NCBI GenBank assembly: GCA_021325315.1
Contig: JAJPHK010000011.1
Coordinates: 1 to 61,509, forward strand
DNA length: 61,509 nt
DNA from: Alphaproteobacteria bacterium
GTDB lineage: Bacteria; Pseudomonadota; Alphaproteobacteria; Rhizobiales; Xanthobacteraceae
Reading direction: 5' to 3'
Shown: positions 50,045-58,312 of the stretch, one piece after another
How positions within the stretch are numbered: the first letter of the stretch is position 1
Layout: the number at the start of each line of letters is the position of its first letter
Position numbers and translations under genes: made by a program
Notes under the pieces: model-generated
What the model saw: only the letters and a program-made list of their open reading frames with translations
Told to the model about the DNA's origin: nothing
Database searches by the model: none

Positions 50045-51700
50045 ATGAATGCTGACGCGGATGTCATCATTATCGGGGCCGGGCTTTCGGGGCTGGTGGC
50101 CGCAGCGGAACTTATCGAGGCCAACAAGAAAATCATCGTTGTCGATCAGGAACCCGAACAATCGCTCGGCGGTCAGGCATTCTGGTCCTTCGGCGGCATT
50201 TTTCTTGTCGATTCCCCCGAGCAACGGCGGCTCGGAATCCGCGACTCGTACGAACTTGCCCTGCAAGACTGGATGGGCACAGCCGCCTTCGACCGCGACA
50301 CCGACGCCTGGCCGCGGAAATGGGCGGAGGCTTATGTCGCCTTTGCCGCGGGCGAGAAACGTTCCTGGCTGCGCGAGCGCGGCATCCGGTTTTTTCCTTT
50401 GGTCGGGTGGGCGGAGCGCGGCGGGCAGAACGCGATCGGACACGGCAACTCCGTTCCGCGATTTCACGTAACATGGGGCACAGGCCCCGGCGTGCTTATG
50501 CCGTTTATTGAGCGCATACGGGACGGCGTTCACCGCGGCCTGGTAACGCTGCGATTTCGGCACCGTGTAAACGAAATCATCAAATCAAACGGCGTCGTCG
50601 AAGGCGTGCGCGGAGACGTGCTCGAACCGAGCGATGTTGTGCGTGGATGCAAGAGTTCGCGCAAAGCGGTCAGCGATTTCGAATTGAGAGCGCAAGCCGT
50701 CCTTGTCGCTTCGGGCGGCATCGGCGGAAACCACGACCTCGTGCGTAAAAACTGGCCAGAACGGTTCGGTCCCGTTCCCAAGCGAATGCTGAGCGGCGTC
50801 CCCGATTACGTGGACGGACATATGCTTGCGATCACGCAGGCCGCGGGCGGCGCGATCATCAATCCCGATCGCATGTGGCACTATGTCGAAGGTGTCGAGA
50901 ACTGGAATCCGGTTTGGACCGCGCACGCGATCCGCATTCTGCCGGGACCTTCGTCGCTGTGGCTGGACGCGCGCGGCAACCGGCTCCCGCCTCCGCTCTA
51001 TCCCGGCTTCGACACGCTGCGCACGCTCCAACACATCGCGCGAACGGGATACGACCATTCCTGGTTTATTCTGAATCAGAAAATCGTCCGAAAGGAATTC
51101 GCGCTTTCCGGCTCGGAACAGAATCCGGATCTCACCAGCAAGAGCTGGATGCAGGTGCTGGGGCGGCTGACGAAAGGAATGCCGCCGCCAGTGCAAGCCT
51201 TCCTGGACAAGGGCAAGGACTTTATCGTCGAACGCGATCTTGCGGCACTCGTTAGCCGCATGAACGCGCTCACGGATGAGCCGCTGCTCACTCTCGATCA
51301 CGTGAAACAAGAAATCGAAGCACGCGACCGCGAGCTCGACAATCCGTTTTCGAAGGACATGCAAATCACCGCGATCCGGGGCGCCCGCCATTTTATCGGG
51401 GACCGACTGATGCGCACTGTGAAGCCGCATAAGCTGCTCGATCCCGGCGCAGGGCCGATGATCGCAGTGCGGCTACATATCCTGACCCGCAAGACGCTTG
51501 GCGGCCTCCTCACCGATCTCGACAGCCGCGTGCTCTCACCGGAAGGACGGACCATTCCCGGCCTTTACGCGGCCGGCGAGGCGGCCGGCTTCGGCGGAGG
51601 CGGCATGCATGGCTATAGCGCGCTGGAAGGAACGTTTCTCGGCGGCTGCATCTTTTCGGGCCGGGCGGCGGGAAGAGCGGCGGCACGTGCTGTAGCCTGA
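50045..51700 (+). CDS. FAD-binding dehydrogenase (fumarate reductase/ketosteroid dehydrogenase-like)
   Basis: A 551-aa flavoprotein with the N-terminal dinucleotide fold DVIIIGAGLSGLVAAAELIEANKKIIVVDQE and the family GGQAFWSFGGIF. A second FAD segment RAQAVLVASGGIGGNHDL and the C-terminal GLYAAGEAAGFGGGGMHGYSALEGTFLGGCIFSGRAAG are typical of the FAD_binding_2 group (fumarate reductase, 3-ketosteroid dehydrogenase-like), with unknown substrate. There are no transport, electron-transfer or steroid genes nearby to narrow it. The ATG lies about 46 nt after tRNA-Ala, with no clear Shine-Dalgarno. A 6-bp hairpin (ccgccc/gggcgg, 51725-51740) behind it may terminate it. Confidence 0.88.
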   Translation: MNADADVIIIGAGLSGLVAAAELIEANKKIIVVDQEPEQSLGGQAFWSFGGIFLVDSPEQRRLGIRDSYELALQDWMGTAAFDRDTDAWPRKWAEAYVAFAAGEKRSWLRERGIRFFPLVGWAERGGQNAIGHGNSVPRFHVTWGTGPGVLMPFIERIRDGVHRGLVTLRFRHRVNEIIKSNGVVEGVRGDVLEPSDVVRGCKSSRKAVSDFELRAQAVLVASGGIGGNHDLVRKNWPERFGPVPKRMLSGVPDYVDGHMLAITQAAGGAIINPDRMWHYVEGVENWNPVWTAHAIRILPGPSSLWLDARGNRLPPPLYPGFDTLRTLQHIARTGYDHSWFILNQKIVRKEFALSGSEQNPDLTSKSWMQVLGRLTKGMPPPVQAFLDKGKDFIVERDLAALVSRMNALTDEPLLTLDHVKQEIEARDRELDNPFSKDMQITAIRGARHFIGDRLMRTVKPHKLLDPGAGPMIAVRLHILTRKTLGGLLTDLDSRVLSPEGRTIPGLYAAGEAAGFGGGGMHGYSALEGTFLGGCIFSGRAAGRAAARAVA

Positions 51701-51729
51701 TTTATCCCCATTTTGCGGGGTTTCCCGCC

Positions 51730-51757
51730 CTTGCGGGCGGTTCCCGCCACCCCATAT
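51730..51757 (+). promoter_or_regulatory. Sigma32 (RpoH)-type promoter of hsp20
   Basis: A -10 element ccccatat (51750-51757) matches the sigma32 consensus CCCCATnT exactly. A -35 region cttgcgg (51730-51736) keeps the CTTG core; the spacer is 13 nt, in the normal sigma32 range. Transcription would begin near 51764, exactly where the thermometer-like leader begins. The match is by eye. Confidence 0.7.
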
Positions 51758-51763
51758 TTACGA

Positions 51764-51845
51764 ATGCCGGAAAGCGATGAACGCTCTCTGGCATGAGGCG
51801 CCTTTCAGGGCCTCACAAAGTCGCTTTTCTCACGAGGACTTTGCG
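51764..51845 (+). promoter_or_regulatory. ROSE-type RNA thermometer in the hsp20 leader
   Basis: Three consecutive hairpins fill the leader. Hairpin 1 pairs 51764-51776 with 51782-51794 (12 of 13 positions, one A-C mismatch). Hairpin 2 pairs gaggc (51795-51799) and cc (51801-51802) with gg (51808-51809) and gcctc (51810-51814). Hairpin 3 pairs caaagtc (51816-51822) with gactttg (51837-51843), ending 2 nt before the start codon. The Shine-Dalgarno gagga (51834-51838) lies in hairpin 3, opposite tcgct (51821-51825), which fits the UYGCU motif conserved in ROSE elements. Heat melting of hairpin 3 would free the Shine-Dalgarno. Confidence 0.72.
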
Positions 51846-52280
51846 ATGAGCAGAATTCCTTCGCTTTCGAGCCCGTTTCTTCTCGGCTTCGAGGAAATCG
51901 AACGGGCACTCGACCGGGTCGCAAAAGCGGCCGACGGTTATCCGCCCTACAACATCGAGCGCATCGCGAAGAAGGGCGACGTTCCGGAGCGGCTTCGAAT
52001 CACGCTCGCGGTCGCGGGATTTTCCCGCGACGAACTCGATATCACGGTCGAGGAAAACGAACTCGTAATCCGCGGGCAACAGAAGGAGCCGGATCAGAAC
52101 CGCGTCTTTTTGCATCGGGGGATTGCGTCGCGTCAATTCCAGCGCACGTTCTTGCTCGCGGACGGGATGCGGATTGCGAACGCGGAACTCGCGGACGGTC
52201 TCCTTGTGATCGATGTGGAGCGCCTGGAAGAAAAACGTTCCATCCGCAGGATTGAAATTTCGGCGGCTGCAACGAAATAA
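51846..52280 (+). CDS. Small heat-shock protein (Hsp20 family)
   Basis: A 144-aa ATP-independent holdase with an alpha-crystallin domain from about 35 to 130 (PPYNIERIAKKGDVPERLRITLAVAGFSRDELDITVEENELVIRGQQ) and the conserved LHRGIASRQFQRTFLLADGMRIANAELADGLLVI. It is the IbpA/HspH class of rhizobia. The frame is open from 51777, but the ATG at 51846 follows a gagga at normal spacing and starts the family (MSRIPSLSSPFLLGFEEIERALDRV). Heat control is expected from the sigma32-like promoter and ROSE leader. DUF1150 follows after 22 nt. Confidence 0.95.
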   Translation: MSRIPSLSSPFLLGFEEIERALDRVAKAADGYPPYNIERIAKKGDVPERLRITLAVAGFSRDELDITVEENELVIRGQQKEPDQNRVFLHRGIASRQFQRTFLLADGMRIANAELADGLLVIDVERLEEKRSIRRIEISAAATK

Positions 52281-52302
52281 GAGTGGAAGGAGTTATACAG
52301 TT

Positions 52303-52566
52303 ATGACCGAGAGCCAACATGACGCTGCCGTGAAACTTACGCCCGAAGCCTTTGCGGTGCTAGGCGGCGGGGAGCTTGCTTATGTGAAAAGCGTCCGTTC
52401 CGAGGACGTGAAGAACCTGTTTCCGCAGGCGCCCGAACTCGCGCCGGGTATGAAGCTGTTCGCACTGCATGCCGCCGACGGCACACCGATCATGCTAACC
52501 GACAGCCGCGAATCCGCGATCGCAAGCGCGCGCGAACACGAGCTCAGCCCGGTCAGCCTGCACTAA
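52303..52566 (+). CDS. DUF1150 family protein
   Basis: An 87-aa protein of unknown function, with the family pattern LTPEAFAVLGGGELAYVKSVRSEDVKNLFP-x-APELAPGMKLFALHAADGTPIMLTDSRESAIASAREHEL. It has no signal peptide, membrane helix or Cys. It sits 22 nt behind hsp20 with a good aaggag at normal spacing, so it is likely part of the heat-induced transcript. This hsp20-DUF1150 pairing is common in alphaproteobacteria and suggests a shared stress role, which is inference. Confidence 0.88.
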   Translation: MTESQHDAAVKLTPEAFAVLGGGELAYVKSVRSEDVKNLFPQAPELAPGMKLFALHAADGTPIMLTDSRESAIASAREHELSPVSLH

Positions 52567-52570
52567 AGGA

Positions 52571-52609
52571 TTCCCCGCCGGTCAAGCGGCATTCGAGACC
52601 GGCGGGGAA
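52571..52609. terminator. 13-bp hairpin between convergent DUF1150 and ptsN
   Basis: A perfect 13-bp stem ttccccgccggtc/gaccggcggggaa (52571-52583 with 52597-52609), with a 13-nt loop, spans the convergent ends. Its left arm is past the DUF1150 stop, and its right part encodes the last codons of ptsN. Neither strand has a strong T-run, so it may act as a bidirectional 3'-end barrier or stabiliser more than a simple terminator. Confidence 0.6.
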
Positions 52610-53046
52610 GTCAGAATCGAATAAAGCTTCTTGGCGTCCTCTGCCGTACGCAGCTTCTCCGCCACCTTCTCATCCCGCAGCAAGCGCGCAATGAGCGCGA
52701 GCGCCTTCAAGTGATCGGCGCCCGCGTCTTCCGGCGCGAGCAATACGAAAACCAGATCGACCGGCTTGCCGTCGAGCGATTGAAAATCGATGGGCTTCTC
52801 AAACTGCGCGAAGAGACCGTGAATACGATCCAGCTGGGCCAATTTTCCGTGCGGAATCGCGACGCCGTTGCCGACCCCGGTGGAGCCGAGGCGTTCCCGT
52901 TGCAGGAGAATCTCGAAAATTTTCCGGCTGTCCTGTCCTGTGATCTTCGCCGCGTGCGCCGAAAGCTCTTGAATCGCTTGCTTCTTGTTGTTCGCTTTCA
53001 GCGAGGGGAAGACCGCGTCAGGGGCGAGAATATCGCTGAGCGGCAT
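52582..53046 (-). CDS. ptsN: Nitrogen regulatory phosphotransferase IIA (PtsN)
   Basis: EIIA-Ntr receives phosphate from NPr and regulates potassium, nitrogen and carbon functions. The 154-aa protein has the phospho-accepting His in GNGVAIPHGKLAQLD (about residue 67) and the PTS EIIA type 2 fold (VFVLLAPEDAGADHLKALALIARLLRD). It starts at 53046, with rpoN upstream on the same strand across 141 bp. In many proteobacteria a hibernation-factor gene (hpf) lies between rpoN and ptsN; here it does not. Confidence 0.95.
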   Translation of the reverse strand: MPLSDILAPDAVFPSLKANNKKQAIQELSAHAAKITGQDSRKIFEILLQRERLGSTGVGNGVAIPHGKLAQLDRIHGLFAQFEKPIDFQSLDGKPVDLVFVLLAPEDAGADHLKALALIARLLRDEKVAEKLRTAEDAKKLYSILTSPPVSNAA

Positions 53047-53114
53047 GGCCTCTATCCACGCGATTCCGGAGAAATGGAACCGCTTTTTGAAGGTCGATAA
53101 GTCTTGAAGGCGCG

Positions 53115-53186
53115 GGACAATAGTGTCCGACCCCTATGGGGTCAATGGCCCGATTTCATGAAGATTCGAATCGCTCTAAGCGATTC
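53115..53186. other. Hairpin cluster in the rpoN-ptsN gap
   Basis: Three short perfect hairpins fill the 141-bp gap: ggaca/tgtcc (53115-53119 with 53124-53128), gacccc/ggggtc (53129-53134 with 53138-53143) and gaatcgct/agcgattc (53168-53175 with 53179-53186). The last ends 2 nt from the rpoN stop, without a T-run on the minus strand. They may terminate or process the rpoN transcript, or be the ptsN leader; no gene fits here. Confidence 0.4.
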
Positions 53187-53187
53187 T

Positions 53188-54672
53188 TCAGCCAGCCAAT
53201 TTCGACGCCCGTTTTTCACGGCGGCGCTGCACCGAGGACGGAATGCGCATCGCTTCGCGATATTTCGCGACGGTACGGCGCGCAATATCGATGCCGTCGC
53301 TCTTTAATTTTTGCACGATCGTATCGTCGGACAGAACATCATCGGCGCTTTCGGCGTCGATCATGCGCTTGATGCGGTCGCGCACGGCTTCCGCCGAATG
53401 CGCTTCCCCGCCATCGGCGGCGGCAATCGAGGACGAGAAAAAATACTTTAGTTCGAAAATTCCGCGCGGCGTCGCCATGTATTTGTTGGCGGTGACGCGG
53501 GAGACGGTTGATTCGTGCATCCCGATCGCGTCGGCGACGATCCGCAAATTAAGCGGCCGCAAATGCTGTACGCCGTGCGCAAGAAAGGCGTCCTGCTGGC
53601 GCACGATCTCAGTCGAGACCTTCAAAATCGTGCGTGCGCGCTGATCGAGCGAACGGGTGAGCCAGTTCGCGGTTTGCAGGCATTCGGCGAGGAAATCCTT
53701 TTCCTTCTCGGTCTTCGCCGTCTTCGACACGCTCGCGTAATAGCTTTGGTTGATGAGTACGCGCGGCAATGTGTCGGAGTTCAACTCCACATTCCATTCG
53801 CCATTCGGCATCGGGCGGACAAACACGTCCGGTATCACCGGCTGCACCACGCCACCGCCGAAGGAGAGGCCGGGCTTCGGATTAAGCCTTTTGATTTCAG
53901 CCATCATATCGGCGAGGTCTTCTTCGTCGACGCCGGTGATGCGCTTCAGCGCCGCGAAATCGCGCTTGGCGAGCAAATCGAGATTGGCGACGAGCGCCGC
54001 CATCGCGGGGTCGTAGCGGTCGCGCTCCTTGAGCTGAATCGAGAGACATTCGGCAAGATCGCGCGCGCCTACACCGGGCGGGTCGAAGGTTTGCAGAATC
54101 GCGAGCACCGCCTCCACATCGGCAAGCGTCGCGCCAAGCTTTTCCGCCGTCGTCTCCAGCTCGCCGCGCACATAGCCAGCTTCGTCGACGAGATTGATGA
54201 GATATTGTCCGATCAACCGTTGCGCGTGCTCCATCGGCGCGAGCGAAAGCTGGCGCGCGAGATGATCGGCGAGCGTCGTTTCGGCGGAGACGAAGGCTTC
54301 GAGGTTGTAATCACCGTCTGCGGCGCCTCCGCCGCCGACATTCGCCCATTCGGAGTAGAGCGGCGTGTCGGAAGTACGTTGCACTCCATCGCCGCCATCG
54401 CGAATCGATTCGGTGCGGATGCTCTCGCCCGCCCCTTCGTCGTCGGCCGTGTCGTCGTCGGAATTCGCAGACGCGCGTTCCGCGGCTTGCGGGGGCTCTT
54501 CACTCGGCGGGGGATCGGCGCGTTCAAGAAGCGGGTTTTTTTCGAGCTCCGCCTCGACATAGGCGGCAAGATCCAGACTCGACAGTTGCAAGAGCTTGAT
54601 CGCCTGCATCAACTGCGGCGTCATCACGAGCCCTTGGCCCTGTCTGAGCTCTAGTTTTTGCGAGATGGCCAT
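53188..54672 (-). CDS. rpoN: RNA polymerase sigma-54 factor
   Basis: RpoN directs transcription of nitrogen and other genes with AAA+ activators. The 494-aa protein has region I (LELRQGQGLVMTPQLMQAIKLLQLSSLDL), an acidic linker rich in Asp/Glu and Ala, a core-binding domain (GVGARDLAECLSIQLKERDRYDP), a central HTH (VADAIGMHESTVSRVTANKYMATPRGIFELKYFF) and the C-terminal RpoN box ARRTVAKYRE (464-473), which contacts the -24 element. It follows lptB on the same strand by 56 nt. Confidence 0.98.
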   Translation of the reverse strand: MAISQKLELRQGQGLVMTPQLMQAIKLLQLSSLDLAAYVEAELEKNPLLERADPPPSEEPPQAAERASANSDDDTADDEGAGESIRTESIRDGGDGVQRTSDTPLYSEWANVGGGGAADGDYNLEAFVSAETTLADHLARQLSLAPMEHAQRLIGQYLINLVDEAGYVRGELETTAEKLGATLADVEAVLAILQTFDPPGVGARDLAECLSIQLKERDRYDPAMAALVANLDLLAKRDFAALKRITGVDEEDLADMMAEIKRLNPKPGLSFGGGVVQPVIPDVFVRPMPNGEWNVELNSDTLPRVLINQSYYASVSKTAKTEKEKDFLAECLQTANWLTRSLDQRARTILKVSTEIVRQQDAFLAHGVQHLRPLNLRIVADAIGMHESTVSRVTANKYMATPRGIFELKYFFSSSIAAADGGEAHSAEAVRDRIKRMIDAESADDVLSDDTIVQKLKSDGIDIARRTVAKYREAMRIPSSVQRRREKRASKLAG

Positions 54673-54728
54673 TTTTTGCTTGCCAACCTCATCGGCTCCG
54701 CCGGACGGAAAACGAATCCGTACGCATT

Positions 54729-55784
54729 CTACAGCCGGAACTCCTCGCCGAGATACAATCTTCGCACGTCACGACTTTCGACGATTTCGTCGGGCCCGCC
54801 CTCCATCAGGATCGTCCCCGAATGCACGATATAGGCGCGGTCGACGAGGCCGAGCGTCTCGCGCACATTGTGATCGGTGATCAAGACGCCGATGCCGCGC
54901 TCGGTCAAGAGCCGCACGAGTTCCTGGATGTCGCCGACCGCGATCGGATCGATGCCGGCAAAGGGCTCATCGAGCAGCATGAAGGAAGGATTGGTCGCGA
55001 GCGAGCGAGCGATCTCGACGCGCCGCCGTTCGCCGCCCGAAAGCGCGATCGACGGGCTTTTGCGCACCTTGTGCAGAGAGAATTCGTCCAAAAGCGCGTT
55101 CAGCCGCTCCATCCGCTTGTCGCGGTCGGGCTCGACGAATTCCAGCACGGAAAGAATGTTGTCTTCGACCGAGAGGCCGCGGAAGATCGAAGCCTCTTGC
55201 GGCAGATAGCCGATGCCTAGGCGCGCGCGCCGATACATCGGAAGCTTCGTCACTTCGTGACCGTCGAGTTCGATCCGGCCGGCGTCGGCCTTCACCAGCC
55301 CGATCACCATGTAGAAGACCGTGGTCTTGCCGGCGCCGTTCGGGCCGAGGAGGCCGACGGCTTCGCCGCGCGCGACATTGATGCTCACGTCGTTCACAAC
55401 GCGCCGGCCGCCGTAGCTTTTTTCGAGATCGAAGGCCGCGAGCAGCCCGCGTGCGGAAGCCGGGGGCGCAACGGGCTTTCGATGCTCACGCAGCGGTATG
55501 GGTGCGGCGGGAGGACGCGCTATTTCCGCACGCCGGGGTTCAGCGGCGCGAAGCATCTCCGAAGGGCGAGGCGGCTCGGCCGGGCGGAGCGGAACGGGAG
55601 AACGGGGGCGCTCGGCCGGGGGCACGGGGGGTGGGGGTGGAGGCGCGGGCGACGGAGCTTTAGCCGTCCGTTCCAGCATGCGGCGAATTTCCTGCACCGT
55701 CTGCGGCCGATCATCTTGCGGGCGCGGGCGTTCGGGGCGTGTTTCCGGCGCCGGTGCCGGCCTCTTCGGGCGCTGTGAAGGCAC
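54729..55784 (-). CDS. lptB: LPS export ABC transporter ATP-binding protein LptB, with long N-terminal extension
   Basis: LptB powers lipopolysaccharide extraction with LptFG. The ABC domain starts at about residue 113 ([21 protein letters not shown]). It has Walker [10 protein letters not shown] (147-155), the Q-loop [10 protein letters not shown], signature LSGGE (248-252), Walker B FMLLDEP (268-274) and the LptB C-terminal part ([18 protein letters not shown]). An N-terminal extension of about 110 residues is Pro/Arg/Ala-rich, probably disordered. The usual length is about 240; this is 351. The chosen start is a GTG with no ATG in frame above it, so the true start may differ. Confidence 0.92.
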   Translation of the reverse strand: MPSQRPKRPAPAPETRPERPRPQDDRPQTVQEIRRMLERTAKAPSPAPPPPPPVPPAERPRSPVPLRPAEPPRPSEMLRAAEPRRAEIARPPAAPIPLREHRKPVAPPASARGLLAAFDLEKSYGGRRVVNDVSINVARGEAVGLLGPNGAGKTTVFYMVIGLVKADAGRIELDGHEVTKLPMYRRARLGIGYLPQEASIFRGLSVEDNILSVLEFVEPDRDKRMERLNALLDEFSLHKVRKSPSIALSGGERRRVEIARSLATNPSFMLLDEPFAGIDPIAVGDIQELVRLLTERGIGVLITDHNVRETLGLVDRAYIVHSGTILMEGGPDEIVESRDVRRLYLGEEFRL

Positions 55785-55992
55785 GGCTTCATCGAGCCGC
55801 CAGGAATCCGTAAGCGGCGCTGCGTCGGCTTTATCGGCCGATTTCGAGCGAAACCAGGAAAAAACTTTCAGGTCGCCATCTCCACCGGGGGTTATACCGC
55901 CGCCAAATAGGCTTTCCTGCCGGGAGTGGCAATGCCGGTCTTGCGGCTTGGTTATGAGGCCAGAATTGCGCCAAAGGGCGCGGGATCGAGGG

Positions 55993-56763
55993 TTAATGGA
56001 TAGGCGCAGTCGCCTCGGATTCGGCTTTGCCCTTGTGCTTCTTTTTGCCTGATTCGGCCTTGGTCTTGCTGCCGTCCTTGCTCTTGTCGTCCTTGTCGCT
56101 GGGAATGAAGAGCCCCTGCACGCGGCCGGGCTTTCCGCCGCTGCCTGCCGCTTCCATATGCGCTTTGCTGGTGTTCAGCTCCACAATCAGCTTGTCGCCG
56201 CGCATGACGTTCTGGCCCTGACTCACCACCACATTGCCGGTGAGGATCACGATATTTTCCTTCATCATGAAGTCGGCCCGGTCGCCCGTCGCCTTCTGAT
56301 CCTTGCTCGTGACGATCACGCCGCCGAGCGCCTCGATCTTCTTGATCTTCTGGGAGACGTCCTTCTCGGTCGCGGCGACCTTGCCGCCGGCGGTTTGCGT
56401 CGCAGCGACGGGCGTCGTCCCCGGCGCGGCATTCGCAGGTGCCTCGTTCTTTTTCGCGCTTTTCTTGTCCTTGCTATCGGCTTCGTAGAAGACGCGCAGC
56501 TCGGGACTGCGCATCGTGGTGTCGCCCTGCTGCACGAAAACATTGCCGGTGAAGATCGCGAGCTTCTCCTTATCGCGGACTTCGAGTTTGTTCGATTCGA
56601 TTTTGACCGGCTCGTTCTTGTTGCGCGAAAAGCCTTGCAATGCGTTCGGCACGCCGCCGCCTTCGTCCTTATCCTTCGCCTTTTGCGCGAAAGCAGCGCC
56701 ACCCGCCGGCATCGCGATGCAGGCGGCAAGACAGAACGTGCGAAGCGCCCGGATCATGTTCAT
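55993..56763 (-). CDS. lptA: LPS-transport periplasmic protein LptA
   Basis: LptA forms the periplasmic bridge that carries LPS between LptC and LptD. The 256-aa protein has a signal peptide ([22 protein letters not shown], cleavage near AFAQ) and the OstA-like beta-jellyroll ([67 protein letters not shown]). An Ala/Lys-rich insertion interrupts the fold at about 100-130, and the C-terminus is a Lys/Asp/Ser-rich tail. Its start overlaps the lptC stop by 4 nt. lptB follows after 208 bp, a spacer in which I see no gene. Confidence 0.93.
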   Translation of the reverse strand: MNMIRALRTFCLAACIAMPAGGAAFAQKAKDKDEGGGVPNALQGFSRNKNEPVKIESNKLEVRDKEKLAIFTGNVFVQQGDTTMRSPELRVFYEADSKDKKSAKKNEAPANAAPGTTPVAATQTAGGKVAATEKDVSQKIKKIEALGGVIVTSKDQKATGDRADFMMKENIVILTGNVVVSQGQNVMRGDKLIVELNTSKAHMEAAGSGGKPGRVQGLFIPSDKDDKSKDGSKTKAESGKKKHKGKAESEATAPIH

Positions 56764-57491
56764 TGCGTCGCCGTCTCCGGCACGGCTTCCGTTTGCGAAT
56801 CGGAATGCAGCATCATTTTTACATCGCCTTCAAACACAATCACCTTGCCGTGGTCGAAAACTTCCATGCTGTCGCTGCGCAACGTGCCTTGCTTGAAGAA
56901 AAGGTCGACCGGCTCGCGGCTTACGAGATGACCTTTCTTGGTCTCAATCGTCGCCTCGTGCAGGCGGCCGCTCTGGCCGTCATCGGAGCGGAAATCGATG
57001 TCCCCGAAAATATGCATGCGGTCGGCCTTGCTGTCATAGATACCCGAGGCCGCGTTCAGCACCAAGTTGCGGCCTCCCTGGTTGAAATTTCCCGCGATTT
57101 TCGAGAGCTCGATCACGCTCGGTTTCTTCAAATCCTGCAGTGCCGCCTCCGCCGTCACGCTATAGGGCTCGCCGTCCTTGCTGAAGCCCATAAGTTTCGG
57201 CGCTTCCATTTTCAGTTTGGAGCCCGTAATCGTGAGCTTGCCGACGCCCACGGGAAAATCGTTGACCGCGCGCAGCGGATCGAGCCAAAGCCATAGGCCC
57301 GTAAGCACCACCGAGCCGCCAAGAAAAACCGGGATGAATTTTCGCAACAGCGCAACGAAACGGCTGTGGCGGACGGCAGCGCCGAACGCCACCTCACGGC
57401 GCCGAAGAATTTCCGGATCCGTGTAAGGATCGGGCGCGGGCTGCCGGCTCGGCGCGAGTTTCTGCTTCAGATTGTTCATCGCGTAGGACAT
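56760..57491 (-). CDS. lptC: LPS export inner-membrane protein LptC
   Basis: LptC is the single-span inner-membrane partner that receives LPS from LptBFG. The 243-aa protein has an N-terminal cytoplasmic part of about 50 residues, a membrane helix (FIPVFLGGSVVLTGLWLWL), and the LptC/YrbK beta domain (KLTITGSKLKMEAPKLMGFSKDGEPYSVTAEAALQDL; ASGIYDSKADRMHIFGDIDFRSDDG). I chose the ATG at 57491; an ATG at 57479 is also possible, and the frame is open to 57560. rnd lies upstream, 73 nt away. Confidence 0.88.
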   Translation of the reverse strand: MSYAMNNLKQKLAPSRQPAPDPYTDPEILRRREVAFGAAVRHSRFVALLRKFIPVFLGGSVVLTGLWLWLDPLRAVNDFPVGVGKLTITGSKLKMEAPKLMGFSKDGEPYSVTAEAALQDLKKPSVIELSKIAGNFNQGGRNLVLNAASGIYDSKADRMHIFGDIDFRSDDGQSGRLHEATIETKKGHLVSREPVDLFFKQGTLRSDSMEVFDHGKVIVFEGDVKMMLHSDSQTEAVPETATQ

Positions 57492-57563
57492 GACCGCGAA
57501 ATAAGGCTTTCCGGCGGTGAAATTGCCGCACCTGACGCCGAGAAATGCCCGAATTCGCACCGT

Positions 57564-58175
57564 TCAAGAATGGGAAAAGATATCTTCCGGCCAGCCGCCG
57601 AGATCGAGCAGCGCGCGGGCGGGCAAGAAACCGAAGCAGGCCTGGGCGAGTTCCGTCCGGCGGTCGCGGGCGAGCATCTCGTCGAGCTTTTCCTTCAGTG
57701 CATGCAAATGCAGAACGTCGGACGCGGCATAAGCCACCTGCGCCTCGGAAAGCTCTTCCGCGCCCCAATCGGAGCTTTGCTGTTGCTTCGAAAGCTCGAT
57801 GTTCAGAAGTTCGCGCGTCAAATCCTTGAGCCCATGCCGGTCGGTATAGGTGCGCGCGATCCTGGACGCGATCTTGGTGCAATAAACCGGCAGCGGCATG
57901 ACGTTAAAGGTGTGAAAGAGCACGGCGAGATCGAAGCGCGCGAAGTGAAAAATCTTCAGCCGTTTCGGATCGGTGAGCAATTTCACAAGATTGGGGCTCG
58001 AAATTCCCGTCGCCGGAATCTGCACGACGTCCGCGGTGCCGTCGCCAGGCGAAAGCTGGACGACGCAAAGCCGGTCGCGCAAGGGATTGAGCCCGAGCGT
58101 TTCGGTATCGATCGCCACCGAATTGCCGTAGGCTGAAAGATCGGGGAGATCCCCGCGATGCAAGCGAATGGTCAT
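57564..58175 (-). CDS. rnd: Ribonuclease D-like 3'-5' exonuclease
   Basis: A 203-aa DEDDy exonuclease with the catalytic residues Asp23 and Glu25 in VAIDTETLGLNP, Asp in HFARFDLAVLFH, and Tyr/Asp in AYAASDVLHLHALKEKL. It is the short form: only the exonuclease domain, without the HRDC domains of E. coli RNase D (about 375 aa), as is common in rhizobia. The start is the ATG at 58175, which matches the family (MTIRLHRGDLPDL); the frame is open for 25 more codons. It heads the rnd-lptC-lptA-lptB-rpoN-ptsN run. Confidence 0.92.
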   Translation of the reverse strand: MTIRLHRGDLPDLSAYGNSVAIDTETLGLNPLRDRLCVVQLSPGDGTADVVQIPATGISSPNLVKLLTDPKRLKIFHFARFDLAVLFHTFNVMPLPVYCTKIASRIARTYTDRHGLKDLTRELLNIELSKQQQSSDWGAEELSEAQVAYAASDVLHLHALKEKLDEMLARDRRTELAQACFGFLPARALLDLGGWPEDIFSHS

Positions 58176-58312
58176 GAATGCTTCGTTAATAACAAATCTC
58201 CGCGACCGTGGCACATCGCGGTTAAAAATTGATGCCTGGGAAAAGACCACACCTTTCCAAGATAATCTGATTTGCGGCGGGCCGCGATATGCGGGGGAAT
58301 TCCCGCTTTTTC

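Noticed and set aside
49923-51760. Genomic island at tRNA-Ala
   Set aside because: No integrase, no direct repeat of the tRNA end, and base composition like the neighbours.
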